Below are positions 1-8,727 of a stretch of DNA of 64,000 nt, piece after piece. The stretch spans positions 1,674,001 through 1,738,000 of the forward strand of contig NZ_CP043839.1 in the NCBI RefSeq assembly GCF_032878955.1, written 5' to 3'. The notes beneath the pieces were generated by a model. That model ran no database searches, was not told where the DNA came from, and saw only the letters and a program-made list of their open reading frames with translations. Numbering within the stretch: position 1 is the first letter of the stretch; each line of letters starts with the position of its first letter. The stretch comes from Butyricimonas paravirosa (GTDB lineage: Bacteria; Bacteroidota; Bacteroidia; Bacteroidales; Marinifilaceae). The position numbers were made by a program, and so were the translations under genes.

Positions 1-465
1 TTGGCGATCATCCAAAATCTCGTAAAAACTATTGATCCCATGTTTATCTTGAAATTCGTGGGAGCCTTCTTATTCTATTTCATCGGAGGATATTTATTAT
101 ATGCATCCTTATTTGCCGCCATTGGTGCTGCCGTTGATAATGAAACGGACTCCCAGCAATTCATGACCCCTCTGTCTATCATTCTGGTTGTCGCTCTCTA
201 CATCGGTGTTGCTGCCATGAAAAGCCCCGAATCACCCATGGTATTCTGGAGTTCTCTCATCCCTTTCACCTCTCCGGTCGTCATGCTTGTACGTATACCG
301 TTCGGTGTTCCTGCATGGGAAATCATCACTTCAATGGGTTTACTCGTCGGATCCTTCCTTTTCTTCACATGGTTATCCGGTAAGATTTACAGGGTAGGTA
401 TCCTCATGTACGGGAAGAAAGTCACCTGGAAAGAATTATACAAATGGCTTCGCTATAAAGCATAA
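1..465 (+). CDS. ABC-2 type transporter permease, C-terminal part
   Basis: This is the 3' end of a gene cut by the window edge; the in-frame TTG at base 1 is probably internal. The 154 visible residues hold about four hydrophobic segments (roughly 15-40, 58-73, 80-97 and 108-126) and a short basic cytoplasmic tail, as at the C-terminus of NatB-like or ABC-2 permeases. The likely role is the membrane half of an ABC exporter, with its ATPase probably encoded upstream outside the window. The substrate cannot be told. A strong terminator follows directly. Confidence 0.7.
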   Translation: MAIIQNLVKTIDPMFILKFVGAFLFYFIGGYLLYASLFAAIGAAVDNETDSQQFMTPLSIILVVALYIGVAAMKSPESPMVFWSSLIPFTSPVVMLVRIPFGVPAWEIITSMGLLVGSFLFFTWLSGKIYRVGILMYGKKVTWKELYKWLRYKA

Positions 466-470
466 GAAAA

Positions 471-495
471 GCGACTCTTTCGAGTCGCTTTTTTA
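471..495 (+). terminator. Rho-independent terminator after the ABC permease
   Basis: A 7-bp perfect stem (GCGACTC/GAGTCGC) with a 4-base loop is followed by TTTTTT. It lies 5 bases after the permease stop and separates it from the convergent DUF1015 gene. Confidence 0.9.
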
Positions 496-511
496 TTGAG
501 TCCAAGTCTTA

Positions 512-1762
512 TTAGATCTTGTGGATTACCATTCCAGAACGAAGTTTCGGTTCGAACCAAGTCGTCTTCGGAGGCATGATATTACCGGTATCGGCAATAT
601 TGATCAATTGCTCCATAGAAACAGGGTACAAAGCGAAAGCCACTTTCATCTCGCCATTATCAACACGACGTTTCAATTCTCCCAATCCGCGGATACCTCC
701 CACGAAATCAATCCGTTTAGAAGTACGCAAATCCTGAATATCCAAAATGTCAGCCAATACATGGTTAGAAAGGATAGTTACATCCAATACCCCGATCGGG
801 TCATTGTCATCGTAACTTCCCGGTTTAGCCGTCAGCTTATACCATCTTCCACCTAAGTACATGCTGAATTCATGTAATTTAGCCGGGTGATATATCTCCG
901 TACCCATATCTTCAACCGTGAAATGTTCGCCCAATTTAGCCAACAATTGCTCTTCAGTCAAACCGTTCAAATCTTTTACAACACGGTTGTAATCAATGAT
1001 TTTCAACTGATGATCCGGGAAGTGAACAGCCATGAAGAAATTATATTCTTCCGTACCGTCGTGGTTCGGGTTCTTTGATTTGAACTCGGCACCGATACGA
1101 GCAGCAGCAGCAGTTCTATGGTGTCCATCAGCAACATACGTGTAAGGAACTTTTGTTGCAAATAATTCCTCCAAACGTTTGTTGGTCTCCGGGCAGTTGA
1201 TTGCCCAGAAATGATGACCGAACCCGTCTTCCGCCACGAAATCATAGTCAGCTTTTTTGCTCTTCACGATATCTTCAACGATAGCATCAATTTCCGGAAC
1301 AGCCTTGTAAGCAAAGAATACCGGTTCCAGGTTAGCTTTTACATAACGGGTCAAGATCATACGATCCTCTTCCTTATCCGGACGGGTCAACTCGTGTTTC
1401 TTGATAATTCCGTTCATGTAATCCTCACAAGCAGCACAACCTACGATACCATATTGAGTTCTTCCGTCCATCGTCTGGGCGTAGATATAAAATTTAGCAT
1501 CCTCATCCTGAACTAACCATCCCTTTTCCTGGAACATATTGAAATTCTCCACGCTCTTGTTATAAACAGTCTCGGAGTGAATATCAGTTCCTGCAGGGCA
1601 GTCAATCTCAGCTCTGGTAACATGTAATAATGAACGAGGTTTTCCTGCAGCCATTTGTGCTGCTTCCTCTGAATTCATCACATCGTAAGGTAGACACGCC
1701 AGTTCCTCACAAACTTCTTGAGATGGTGTACGTAATCCTTTGAATGGTTTTACTATTGCCAT
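512..1762 (-). CDS. DUF1015 family protein of the serine cluster
   Basis: This 416-residue soluble protein matches the DUF1015 family in length and in two conserved blocks: a KHELTRPDKEEDR stretch near residues 122-134 and a DGHHR motif at 212-216. The biochemical function is unknown to me. It lies downstream of serA and serC on the same strand, an order I know from other Bacteroidales, which suggests a role in serine or phosphoserine metabolism. DGHHR resembles the DGNHR-type motif of ParB/sulfiredoxin-fold enzymes, which include serine kinases; that link is inference. A repeat-bearing gap of 114 bases separates it from serA. The start at 1762 gives a normal N-terminus (MAIVKPF). Confidence 0.85.
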   Translation of the reverse strand: MAIVKPFKGLRTPSQEVCEELACLPYDVMNSEEAAQMAAGKPRSLLHVTRAEIDCPAGTDIHSETVYNKSVENFNMFQEKGWLVQDEDAKFYIYAQTMDGRTQYGIVGCAACEDYMNGIIKKHELTRPDKEEDRMILTRYVKANLEPVFFAYKAVPEIDAIVEDIVKSKKADYDFVAEDGFGHHFWAINCPETNKRLEELFATKVPYTYVADGHHRTAAAARIGAEFKSKNPNHDGTEEYNFFMAVHFPDHQLKIIDYNRVVKDLNGLTEEQLLAKLGEHFTVEDMGTEIYHPAKLHEFSMYLGGRWYKLTAKPGSYDDNDPIGVLDVTILSNHVLADILDIQDLRTSKRIDFVGGIRGLGELKRRVDNGEMKVAFALYPVSMEQLINIADTGNIMPPKTTWFEPKLRSGMVIHKI

Positions 1763-1782
1763 AAGTATATTTATGATTTAAC

Positions 1783-1866
1783 GATTTACGATTTAATGAT
1801 TCCAACCACACAGATCCACGCTTCAAATAGCGCCGTGAAAAATCACAGAATCATAAATCGTAAATC
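1783..1866. repeat. Intergenic inverted repeat, GATTTACGATTTA word family
   Basis: The arm at 1783-1801 (GATTTACGATTTAATGATT) is the near-perfect reverse complement of 1849-1866 (AATCATAAATCGTAAATC), with one extra A. The unit sits between serA and the DUF1015 gene. Related words occur at 2821-2890 and near 10892-10910. It could fold as an AT-rich stem in the transcript, but there is no U-tract typical of a terminator. Confidence 0.7.
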
Positions 1867-1876
1867 TAAAATTGAT

Positions 1877-2794
1877 TTATTTGTTTACTCTGAATTTTTC
1901 GTCACCTTTCTCGATGAAGTTCACGATCTGGTGAGCAGCAGCCAATCCTGCGTTAACGTTAGCCTCTTCTGTTTGAGCACCCATCTTTTTCGGGGTAGCG
2001 AAGAAACGACCTTCGAATTTGCTGAAACAATCACAATCCGGAGCGATATCCGTGATATAGTGGAAATCAGCTCTTTCTTCCATCAATTTAGCCAAACCTT
2101 CCTCGTCGATAACTTCCTTACGAGCGGTGTTCACCAAAACAGCACCCTTCGGCATATCTTTCAACAAATCATAATTGATTGATTTCTTGGTTTGTTCTGT
2201 TGCCGGGATATGCAAAGAGATGTATTGACACATCTTATACATTTCCTCAGCTGAATGTAACGGGGTTGCCCCGGCATTTTTGATTTGCTCGTCCGTCATG
2301 AACGGGTCGAAAGCGTAAACTTCCATTCCGAATCCGCGAGCGATACGTCCAACGTTTTGTCCAACGTTTCCGTAAGCGTGGATACCGATCTTCTTACCTT
2401 TCAACTCGGAACCTGATTTTCCGTTGAAGAAGTTACGAGCCATGTAAACCATCATACCGAAAGCCAACTCGGCCACAGCGTTTGAGTTTTGTCCCGGAGT
2501 GTTCATAGCCACTACATTGTGAGCAGTACAAGCAGCCAAGTCGATGTTATCGTATCCTGCACCGGCACGAACGATTACTTTCAAATTCTTTGCAGCCTCG
2601 ATTACTTCTTTAGTAGCTTTGTCTGAACGAATGATCATAGCGTCAACATCAGCAACGGCAGCGATCAACTCGTCTTGTGAAGTATATTTTTCTAATAAAA
2701 CTAACTCATATCCTTGAGCTTCTACGATTTCTCTGATTCCGTTAACGGCAACCGGAGCAAACGGTTTATCTGTAGCGATTAATACTTTAGTCAT
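1877..2794 (-). CDS. serA: D-3-phosphoglycerate dehydrogenase, short lysine-type
   Basis: It oxidises 3-phosphoglycerate to 3-phosphohydroxypyruvate with NAD, the first step of serine synthesis. At 305 residues it is the short form without the C-terminal ACT/ASB regulatory domains. The Rossmann signature is visible (GIHAYGNVGQNVG, about residues 135-148), as is the catalytic Arg region (NTARKEV). The TPHxG motif that carries the usual catalytic His reads ATPKKMGAQT here, with Lys in its place. This is the known lysine (type IIIK-like) variant seen in Bacteroidetes and Entamoeba, not a decayed gene. serC lies upstream on the same strand and DUF1015 downstream. Confidence 0.93.
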   Translation of the reverse strand: MTKVLIATDKPFAPVAVNGIREIVEAQGYELVLLEKYTSQDELIAAVADVDAMIIRSDKATKEVIEAAKNLKVIVRAGAGYDNIDLAACTAHNVVAMNTPGQNSNAVAELAFGMMVYMARNFFNGKSGSELKGKKIGIHAYGNVGQNVGRIARGFGMEVYAFDPFMTDEQIKNAGATPLHSAEEMYKMCQYISLHIPATEQTKKSINYDLLKDMPKGAVLVNTARKEVIDEEGLAKLMEERADFHYITDIAPDCDCFSKFEGRFFATPKKMGAQTEEANVNAGLAAAHQIVNFIEKGDEKFRVNK

Positions 2795-2820
2795 GATAAT
2801 TACAATTTTAAATGAAAAAA

Positions 2821-2890
2821 GATTTACGATTTCAGACCATCATTGCCTTCATTTTCATGAAAGACAATTCTACATCCGAAATCGTAAATC
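2821..2890. repeat. Intergenic inverted repeat between serC and serA
   Basis: GATTTACGATTTC at 2821-2833 and GAAATCGTAAATC at 2878-2890 form a perfect 13-bp dyad with a 44-base loop that fills the serC-serA gap. It uses the same word as the repeat at 1783-1866, so this cluster carries one such element between each pair of genes. Confidence 0.75.
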
Positions 2891-2898
2891 GTCAATTA

Positions 2899-3972
2899 TT
2901 AGATATGTTTTGCTTCAAATTCTTGCATTGCAGCAACCAAAGCTTTCACGTCTTCGATTGTACAAGCGTTGTAAGTAGAAGCACGGAATCCACCTACTGA
3001 ACGGTGTCCTTTCAATCCTACCAAGTTTTTAGTCTTAGCGAAATCAAGGAATTCTTTCTCCAATGACTCGTATCCTTCTCTTAACAAGAAAGGAATGTTC
3101 ATTCTTGAACGAGAACCTTCTTTTACAACCGGACGGAATACTTTGCTTCTTTCCAATTCAGCATAAAGCATATCAGCTCTTTCGATAGCTAATTTCTCCA
3201 TAGCTTCAACACCACCCATTGCTTTTACCCATTTCAAGGTTTCTTTCACCCCGAAAATATTGATACATGGAGGAGTGTTGTACATTGATTCTTTATCCAC
3301 GTGAGTTTTGTATCTCAACATAGTCGGGATCATTCTGTCAGCTACCACGTTGTTCAAGAAATCATCTTTAATGATCACGAAGGTAACACCGGCAGGTCCG
3401 AGGTTCTTCTGGCATCCCCCATAGATCATGGCATATTTAGACACGTCAACCGGACGGCTGCAAATATCAGAAGACATATCACAAATCAAAGGTACCGGAG
3501 AAGTCGGATCATAGAAAATTTCCGTACCGCGGATCGTGTTGTTTGAAGTGATGTGCATGTAATCCACGTCTGAAGGAATCGTGAATTCAGGATAATAAGT
3601 AAATCCGTCAGCCTCAGAAGAAGCAACGATTTCAACTTCACCCCACATTTTAGCCTCTTTAATAGCTGCAGTTGACCAAGTTCCGGTATTTACATAGGCA
3701 GCTTTCGTTTTCAAGAAGTTGAAGGGGATCATGCAGAACTGCATACTAGCACCACCACCCAAGAAAAGAACCGAGTATCCTTCCGGAATATTCAATACTT
3801 CTTTGAACAAGGCAACAGCCTCTTCGTAAACAGCTTGAAAATCTGCAGAACGGTGAGACACTTCCATGATTGATTGTCCCGTGTTACCGAACTCTAATAC
3901 TGCTTTTGATACATTTTCCAATGTAGAATCCGGCAATTTACATGGTCCGGCATTAAAAATGTGTTTTCTCAT
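2899..3972 (-). CDS. serC: Phosphoserine aminotransferase
   Basis: This PLP enzyme converts 3-phosphohydroxypyruvate and glutamate to phosphoserine. The 357-residue length and N-terminus ([11 protein letters not shown]) are typical. The PLP lysine is Lys189 in [11 protein letters not shown], and the C-terminus carries the RASTYNA block. It is the first gene of the minus-strand serC-serA-DUF1015 cluster. No serB is in the window. A -7-like CATCTTTG at 4034-4027 lies upstream, but no convincing -33 element was seen. Confidence 0.95.
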   Translation of the reverse strand: MRKHIFNAGPCKLPDSTLENVSKAVLEFGNTGQSIMEVSHRSADFQAVYEEAVALFKEVLNIPEGYSVLFLGGGASMQFCMIPFNFLKTKAAYVNTGTWSTAAIKEAKMWGEVEIVASSEADGFTYYPEFTIPSDVDYMHITSNNTIRGTEIFYDPTSPVPLICDMSSDICSRPVDVSKYAMIYGGCQKNLGPAGVTFVIIKDDFLNNVVADRMIPTMLRYKTHVDKESMYNTPPCINIFGVKETLKWVKAMGGVEAMEKLAIERADMLYAELERSKVFRPVVKEGSRSRMNIPFLLREGYESLEKEFLDFAKTKNLVGLKGHRSVGGFRASTYNACTIEDVKALVAAMQEFEAKHI

Positions 3973-4135
3973 CTCTAAAATATTTAAGTAGATAATTAAT
4001 TAAAATCTTGTTTGCAATCGCGTTACAAAGATGCAAAATAAGTCCATATAAAAGACTTTTTTCCGTAATTTTTATTCGTTTTTCTTACCGCTTAATAATC
4101 AACAGTTTCAACATCTTCGAAAACGTTTTTGCTTC

Positions 4136-4172
4136 TATAAAAAGACTAAGCACCCGTTCCCGGGTGCTTAGT
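4136..4172 (-). terminator. Terminator of gcvT
   Basis: An 11-bp perfect stem (CTAAGCACCCG at 4147-4157 with CGGGTGCTTAG at 4162-4172) is followed on the minus strand by TCTTTTTTAT. It lies 26 bases beyond the gcvT stop. Confidence 0.9.
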
Positions 4173-4197
4173 TATCGTCTAGCTCAAAAGCACCCGA

Positions 4198-5295
4198 CTA
4201 AAAGAACGGGGTCTTGACAATTTTAGCTTTCAAAGCTTTGTTTCTTACACGAATGAAGATCTCCGTATCCAGCTTGTGGAAACCACTCTTCACGTATCCC
4301 GTACCGATTGACTTCCCGGTCCAGGGAGAAACAGTTCCGGAGCAAACAACCCCGATCTCGTTTCCTTCTGCATCCTCGATCACGTATCCTTGGCGAGCAA
4401 TACCCTTATCTTGAAGTTCGAACGGTTTCATGTAACGGCTCGGCTTATCTGCTTTCATTTTTTCATGATAAGCACGGTTAATGAAATCATTTCCCGGCAC
4501 GAATTTCGTGATCCAGCCCAAACCAGCCTCGATAGGAGAATGATCATCGTCAATTTCGTGTCCGTACAAGCAGAAACCTGCTTCCAAACGCAAGGTATCA
4601 CGAGAACCTAACCCGGCAGGTTTGATTCCGAATTCAGCCCCAGCCTCAAACACGGCATGCCAAAGTTTCTCGGCATCTTTCACGTATGCATAAATCTCGC
4701 AACCACCCGCTCCGGTATATCCAGTCGTGGAGAAGATCACTTTATCGATTCCTGCAAACGGGATCTCTTGGAAAGTATAATATTCCATATCTACCACGTT
4801 AGCCGTGGTTAATTTTTGCATTGCCTTCAATGCCAAAGGACCTTGAACGGCAAGCTGGCAAATATTATCAGAAGCGTTTTCCAAATCGGTATCCACGTTC
4901 ATACCTAATTCTTTTGCCCATTTCGTACACCATGCCCAGTCCTTCTCGATATTGGCAGCATTCACAACCAACAAATATTTTTCGGCACTGAAACGATATA
5001 CCAAAAGGTCATCCACGATACCACCCGTTTCATTCGGAAAACAGCTATACTGGATTTTACCATCCGTGAGAGCTGCTACATCGTTAGAAGTAATCTTCTG
5101 TACCAATTCGAAAGCTTTCGGGCCTTTTACCCAGAATTCACCCATGTGAGAAACATCAAATACACCCACTTTTTCACGAACCGTGTTGTGTTCGTCTTTA
5201 ATACCGGTATATTCAATCGGCATATTGTAGCCGGCAAAAGGAGCCATTCTTGCCCCAAGCTCCTCATGGAAATGTGTAAATGGAGTAGTCTTCAT
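4198..5295 (-). CDS. gcvT: Glycine cleavage system T protein (aminomethyltransferase)
   Basis: This tetrahydrofolate-dependent aminomethyltransferase releases ammonia and makes 5,10-methylene-THF from the aminomethyl-lipoyl H protein. The 365-residue length matches GcvT. Family blocks visible are the N-terminal [16 protein letters not shown] region, the DVSHMGEF block, and the C-terminal GCV_T barrel domain ending in [12 protein letters not shown]. It is a single gene with its own terminator, and it sits functionally next to the serine cluster as one-carbon metabolism. A -7-like TAACTTTG (5356-5349) lies upstream. Confidence 0.95.
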   Translation of the reverse strand: MKTTPFTHFHEELGARMAPFAGYNMPIEYTGIKDEHNTVREKVGVFDVSHMGEFWVKGPKAFELVQKITSNDVAALTDGKIQYSCFPNETGGIVDDLLVYRFSAEKYLLVVNAANIEKDWAWCTKWAKELGMNVDTDLENASDNICQLAVQGPLALKAMQKLTTANVVDMEYYTFQEIPFAGIDKVIFSTTGYTGAGGCEIYAYVKDAEKLWHAVFEAGAEFGIKPAGLGSRDTLRLEAGFCLYGHEIDDDHSPIEAGLGWITKFVPGNDFINRAYHEKMKADKPSRYMKPFELQDKGIARQGYVIEDAEGNEIGVVCSGTVSPWTGKSIGTGYVKSGFHKLDTEIFIRVRNKALKAKIVKTPFF

Positions 5296-5447
5296 TTTTA
5301 TATCGTTTAAATATTCATTATATTATAAAGTATAACTATAACACTCCGCAAAGTTAAAACTTTTATTGTTCTTGCCTACCCTTTCTAAAAAAATATTAGC
5401 ACGTCAATTGAATCTTCGAAATCAGAAACAAACCGCCCGTTAACTTA

Positions 5448-5478
5448 TTTGCAATCTCGGTAAAAATGATTACTTTTG
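5448..5478 (+). promoter_or_regulatory. Promoter of the STAS gene, Bacteroidetes consensus
   Basis: TTTG at 5448-5451, a 19-base spacer and TACTTTTG at 5471-5478 match the Bacteroidetes primary sigma consensus. The STAS start codon is 57 bases beyond the -7 element. Confidence 0.75.
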
Positions 5479-5535
5479 TTCAATTCAACTGTGAATAAAT
5501 TTACTACATATTAATCCTTAGAAACTAATTGAACA

Positions 5536-5880
5536 ATGATTCTAAAAGTAACAGAACAAAATGGTATCACCATTGTCGAATTCGTAGACGTGACTCGTTT
5601 CACGTTAGCGTCGGCTGACGAAGTGAAAACGGAACTCAGACCTTTGTTAAATAATAAAGATTGTCGAATGCTCTTCGACTTTCACGACATTGAATTTGTA
5701 GATAGTAGTGCCATCGGTTGCATCATCGCCCTTTTCAAAACAGCGAAAAGCGTCGGCTCCAACCTAAAACTTTGCAACCTCACGCCGGAAGTGTTGAAAA
5801 TATTTGAGCTCTTGCACCTGCAAGTGATCTTCGATATCACCGGAACTCGTGAAAGCTGCATGGCAGACTACGTAAAATAA
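5536..5880 (+). CDS. STAS-domain protein, anti-sigma-factor-antagonist type
   Basis: This 114-residue single-domain protein has the SpoIIAA/RsbV-like STAS pattern. The phosphorylatable Ser lies in the FVDSSAIGCI block near residues 55-64 and is preceded by LLFDFHDI-type strands. Members of this family are phosphorylated by an anti-sigma kinase and control partner switching. No partner kinase or phosphatase is encoded nearby, so its circuit is unknown. It is monocistronic, with a consensus promoter and a strong terminator. Confidence 0.85.
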   Translation: MILKVTEQNGITIVEFVDVTRFTLASADEVKTELRPLLNNKDCRMLFDFHDIEFVDSSAIGCIIALFKTAKSVGSNLKLCNLTPEVLKIFELLHLQVIFDITGTRESCMADYVK

Positions 5881-5886
5881 AAGATA

Positions 5887-5917
5887 AAGCCTCCCTTTCA
5901 GGAGGCTTCACTTTTTT
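5887..5917 (+). terminator. Terminator after the STAS gene
   Basis: The stem AAGCCTCC/GGAGGCTT (8 bp, loop of 6) is followed by CACTTTTTT. It begins 6 bases after the STAS stop codon. Confidence 0.9.
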
Positions 5918-5918
5918 A

Positions 5919-6551
5919 TTAAGCTATCGTCAGACAAACACTATCCGATGCAGCCTTTCCATTTTTCGTGGTAGCAAAAGCATACCCTTTCACATTCGTG
6001 GAATCCCACTCTTCCGGTAAGGATTCACTCGTGTTCCCGTTCTCTCCACGAGCTCTCAACAAAATAAGCTTACCTCTCTTCAACACGGTTTCGTACAACA
6101 CGGCATACACCTGATCGTCAGCAGAAGAATAACCTTCCTCGGCCATTTGCATCTCCTGTTCGAAAGAATACATCTTATTCTCCTCACTATACGTCACCGT
6201 AACTTTGGGCGTGTACATCAATCCTGATGCCATCCGAAGTCGGGCAAAATCAATCGTTACCATATAACTCTCATCCGCACTCGTAGCTCCCAAGTTCAAT
6301 GATACGAAGGCATTGGACGTGGTCCCACTCCCGATTCCAATGAATCCTTTACGAATCACGGGAAGCAAACGTCTGGATAACTCGATCAAAGCCTTCATCT
6401 TCGCCCGTTGTGCAAGCACCTCCGGCGTAGGCTTATCCTTTCTTGAAAAGATTTTTGCTCTTGCGATATTTTGTTTGTTCATGTAACACATCGTCACGTT
6501 ACCAACCGACTTCGTTACTTTACCTAATAAATAAGAATTAAATTTTGCCAT
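5919..6551 (-). CDS. DUF6266 family protein (copy 1)
   Basis: This 210-residue protein has the DUF6266 pattern: a start of MAKFNSYLLGKVTKSVGNV and then a Lys/Arg-rich block with PTPEVLAQRAKMKAL. No signal peptide or membrane segment is evident. The function is unknown. It is the last gene of a minus-strand set (DUF6266, holin, amidase, DUF6266), and the copy at 7823-8449 shares its layout but little sequence. Linkage to lysis-type genes suggests phage ancestry or a structural or secreted role; that is inference. Confidence 0.75.
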   Translation of the reverse strand: MAKFNSYLLGKVTKSVGNVTMCYMNKQNIARAKIFSRKDKPTPEVLAQRAKMKALIELSRRLLPVIRKGFIGIGSGTTSNAFVSLNLGATSADESYMVTIDFARLRMASGLMYTPKVTVTYSEENKMYSFEQEMQMAEEGYSSADDQVYAVLYETVLKRGKLILLRARGENGNTSESLPEEWDSTNVKGYAFATTKNGKAASDSVCLTIA

Positions 6552-6730
6552 AACATTAAAATTTAAAAATGAATAAATCAGAAAACTTAAAATGATCCCG
6601 CACTCCCCGCATGGGCCCTACACGAAAAATGCGAAAAACTTATTTTAATTTAGAATGTAGAATTTAAAATGTAGAACAAAAACTCAGCCCGTGCGACTGG
6701 TATCAAAAATCCAAAATTTAAAATCTAAAA

Positions 6731-7282
6731 TCAATAATACCGAATCCAGTCCGCCACCCTCAACGCCGGTCCCGGGTCCACTTTCCTCGACGTCACGTCC
6801 GAATGTCCCACGATATCCCCGATCGGGTAAGTAGCTACCAGCAAACCACACACCTCGTTCAACACCCGCATCTGCACGTCCGTGTAGTCATGCCAGTACG
6901 TCGGCACCTCTCCCAAATCCTCCGTGTACACCTCCTTCACGGGAACTTCACGCCCACACTCCGCCACGAACTTTCCCCTTTCCAGTCGCAACTGCCCCAA
7001 GTTATCCAGCTCGATCCCGATCGAGTAATGATTCAGCTCGTTCCTTCCCCCGTAACTGCTCTTCCCAGCATGCCAAGCCTCGATATTAAACGACACCAGC
7101 TGTATCACCTGCCCGTCCCGTCCGATCACCACATGCGCCGAGGACTTCACGTCCTGCCTTACCAAGAATTTTGCCGAAGACATGGCACTAGTACCTCCCG
7201 TGTAATGTAAAATAATCATATCCGGCTCTCCTAGCCCCCGTCTATTCTTCGGGCATTCCAGATGAATCACCCCACCACCCAT
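6731..7282 (-). CDS. N-acetylmuramoyl-L-alanine amidase (Amidase_2, phage-lysozyme type)
   Basis: It is predicted to cut the amide between muramic acid and the stem peptide, with Zn. Ligand and catalytic blocks of the Amidase_2/PGRP fold are visible: IILHYTGG, SSAHVVIG, EAWHAGKSS and GHSDVTSRKVDPGP. The frame stays open to 7381, but the first 33 codons translate intergenic repeat words, so I place the start at the ATG at 7282 (residues MGGGVIHLE), about 184 residues. There is no signal peptide, consistent with export through the holin encoded just upstream. Confidence 0.85.
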   Translation of the reverse strand: MGGGVIHLECPKNRRGLGEPDMIILHYTGGTSAMSSAKFLVRQDVKSSAHVVIGRDGQVIQLVSFNIEAWHAGKSSYGGRNELNHYSIGIELDNLGQLRLERGKFVAECGREVPVKEVYTEDLGEVPTYWHDYTDVQMRVLNEVCGLLVATYPIGDIVGHSDVTSRKVDPGPALRVADWIRYY

Positions 7283-7367
7283 CAACCTGTGATTGACAAT
7301 TGAAAATGGTGAATTAGAAATTGAAAATACATCCATAATAAAAAATTTAGAATGAAAAAGATTCCGT

Positions 7368-7402
7368 GATTGCCGATTCAATGATTAGGTGATTAAAATC
7401 AC
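7368..7402. repeat. Short inverted repeat and repeat words between holin and amidase genes
   Basis: GATTGCCGATTCA at 7368-7380 repeats a word found in the hairpin at 10075-10121. It is followed by the dyad GTGATT-AA-AATCAC at 7389-7402. The region to 7440 is made of related words (CACTTAATCG occurs twice). Confidence 0.5.
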
Positions 7403-7445
7403 TTAATCGAAAATCATTAAATCACTTAATCGATAGGATCTAAAA

Positions 7446-7826
7446 TTAGCGTGGCTTTCGTGCGAATGCCTGCATGATTTTTTCCCCGCTTCTCCCCACC
7501 ACGTACCCGCCCAACCCGATCTCCAGCAAATCCCCAAAACGAGAAGTATCTGAAAGTATCGGTACATTTATAAATGTCCCGACCAAAACAATCGTGGCAA
7601 AAGTCAGCATCACCAAAGGTCGCCAAGAACGCTGCAACCAATTTCCCCTCGTCTCCTCCACCACGATACTCGCACGAGCCTGCACCAAATCCCGTTCTAT
7701 CTCTTGTATCAACTTTTGCAAGTCAGTTTCCAACTGTTTCTTTTCCCTCGCGGGGAGAGTCAGCCGATCCACAAACCGGCTAACCGCATCGACCACATTC
7801 GTCACCGGATCTACTCGCAACGTCAT
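7446..7826 (-). CDS. Three-TM holin (GTA/phage holin_3TM-like)
   Basis: The frame is open up to 7970, but the ATG at 7826 overlaps the TGA of the upstream DUF6266 gene as ATGA, which fixes the start and gives 126 residues. The pattern matches the three-TM holin family: an N-terminal amphipathic VDPVTNVVDAVSRFVDRL, a charged helical middle, then SWRPLVMLTFATIVLVG and LLEIGLGGYVVGRSGEK at the C-terminus. Only two hydrophobic stretches are strong. Holins open the inner membrane so that a muralytic enzyme (here the amidase 164 bases downstream) reaches the wall. Confidence 0.75.
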   Translation of the reverse strand: MTLRVDPVTNVVDAVSRFVDRLTLPAREKKQLETDLQKLIQEIERDLVQARASIVVEETRGNWLQRSWRPLVMLTFATIVLVGTFINVPILSDTSRFGDLLEIGLGGYVVGRSGEKIMQAFARKPR

Positions 7827-8449
7827 AAACAGATGTATTGAGAATTCGAGAACGTCGCTCCATCCGGAGAGGCAAAAAAGCAATACAAATGAGCTTTCAC
7901 GCCCTTCTCCCGGTCCAACCGAAACTCGGCTCGTCCTTCTTTCCGTGTTGCCACCAAATCCGCCACACACCTCGGCATAAACTCCCGATCCCCGTAAATC
8001 ACGATCACCCGTAACCGATCTTCCATCTCTTCCAATCCCACGTTCTCATCATTCTGCCAACTCAACTCCACTCCATCACTCGTATCCACCCTTCCTGCCA
8101 AATCATAAGCCTTTTGTCGACTTCCCACGGTAAAACGCATCTGAGAAAAATCCCCGACTCTCCCGTTTGCCTTGAACACCTTCAAATTCAACTTCATGAA
8201 TAAAGCATACCCGTTAGTAGTGACACCTCCCGCTGAAATATTCAGCACCGCACGAATTGCCACCTCTGGGATCCTTTGATAAAACCGGACTGCCGTTCGA
8301 AACCTTGATCTCACCGCCTGTTGCTTGCGGGTCTTCGGGTTATGCACGACCATCGGTTGAGCCCGCACGTAAGACTTTCCTTTCCGCTCGCAGAAAACGA
8401 CATTTCCGACTCGTCCTCTCAAATTGAATAAATTGTCAATTGATGCCAT
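7823..8449 (-). CDS. DUF6266 family protein (copy 2)
   Basis: This 208-residue protein starts MASIDNLFNLRGRVGNVVF and has the family block NPKTRKQQAVRSRFRTAV near residues 37-54. Predicted soluble, function unknown. It is the first gene of the minus-strand lysis-like set and overlaps the holin gene by 4 bases, so the two are translationally coupled. This coupling is the strongest hint that DUF6266 acts with the holin and amidase. Confidence 0.75.
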   Translation of the reverse strand: MASIDNLFNLRGRVGNVVFCERKGKSYVRAQPMVVHNPKTRKQQAVRSRFRTAVRFYQRIPEVAIRAVLNISAGGVTTNGYALFMKLNLKVFKANGRVGDFSQMRFTVGSRQKAYDLAGRVDTSDGVELSWQNDENVGLEEMEDRLRVIVIYGDREFMPRCVADLVATRKEGRAEFRLDREKGVKAHLYCFFASPDGATFSNSQYICL

Positions 8450-8658
8450 AATTCAAATTTTTAATTCATACTACATTTACTCGTAAACACGTGTTTAATT
8501 TCTGAATGCAATATTAGTGCATCCCAAAGACCTGATTACTAGACGTAATAATTATGTCATAAATAATACCTACAAATACCTCATTATCAGCATCCGTTTT
8601 TCAGAGACTCGCAAACACACAAATATCCTTTCTTATTCCGAAATAATATCTCTTTTAT

Positions 8659-8727
8659 TTTGCAATAAACTAAGGAATACATTATCTTTACACTTACAAT
8701 GCACGTTGTAACAATACACGTTGTAAC
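8659..8727 (+). promoter_or_regulatory. Promoter with operator-like repeats before the DUF234-type ATPase
   Basis: TTTG at 8659-8662, a 20-base spacer and TATCTTTA at 8683-8690 form a plausible promoter. Just downstream is a dyad TTACAA-tgcacg-TTGTAA (8694-8711), and CACGTTGTAAC is repeated directly at 8702-8712 and 8717-8727 with a 15-base period. The repeats cover the expected start of transcription, as an operator would. The rest of the 8450-8742 gap shows nothing I can name. Confidence 0.5.

Noticed and set aside
1003..1245. Small minus-strand frame inside the DUF1015 gene
   Set aside because: It is an out-of-frame shadow of the conserved DUF1015 region with no start context or family pattern.
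1877..2794. SerA as an inactivated enzyme because the catalytic His is Lys
   Set aside because: The Lys variant is a known, conserved subtype in Bacteroidetes and the rest of the active site is intact.
7283..7381. Longer N-terminus of the amidase
   Set aside because: These codons translate intergenic repeat words (ISNSPFSIVN-type) and add nothing to the Amidase_2 domain; the ATG at 7282 is preferred.
7827..7970. Longer N-terminus of the holin
   Set aside because: It would overlap the DUF6266 gene by about 145 bases out of frame; the ATGA overlap at 7826 gives the natural start.
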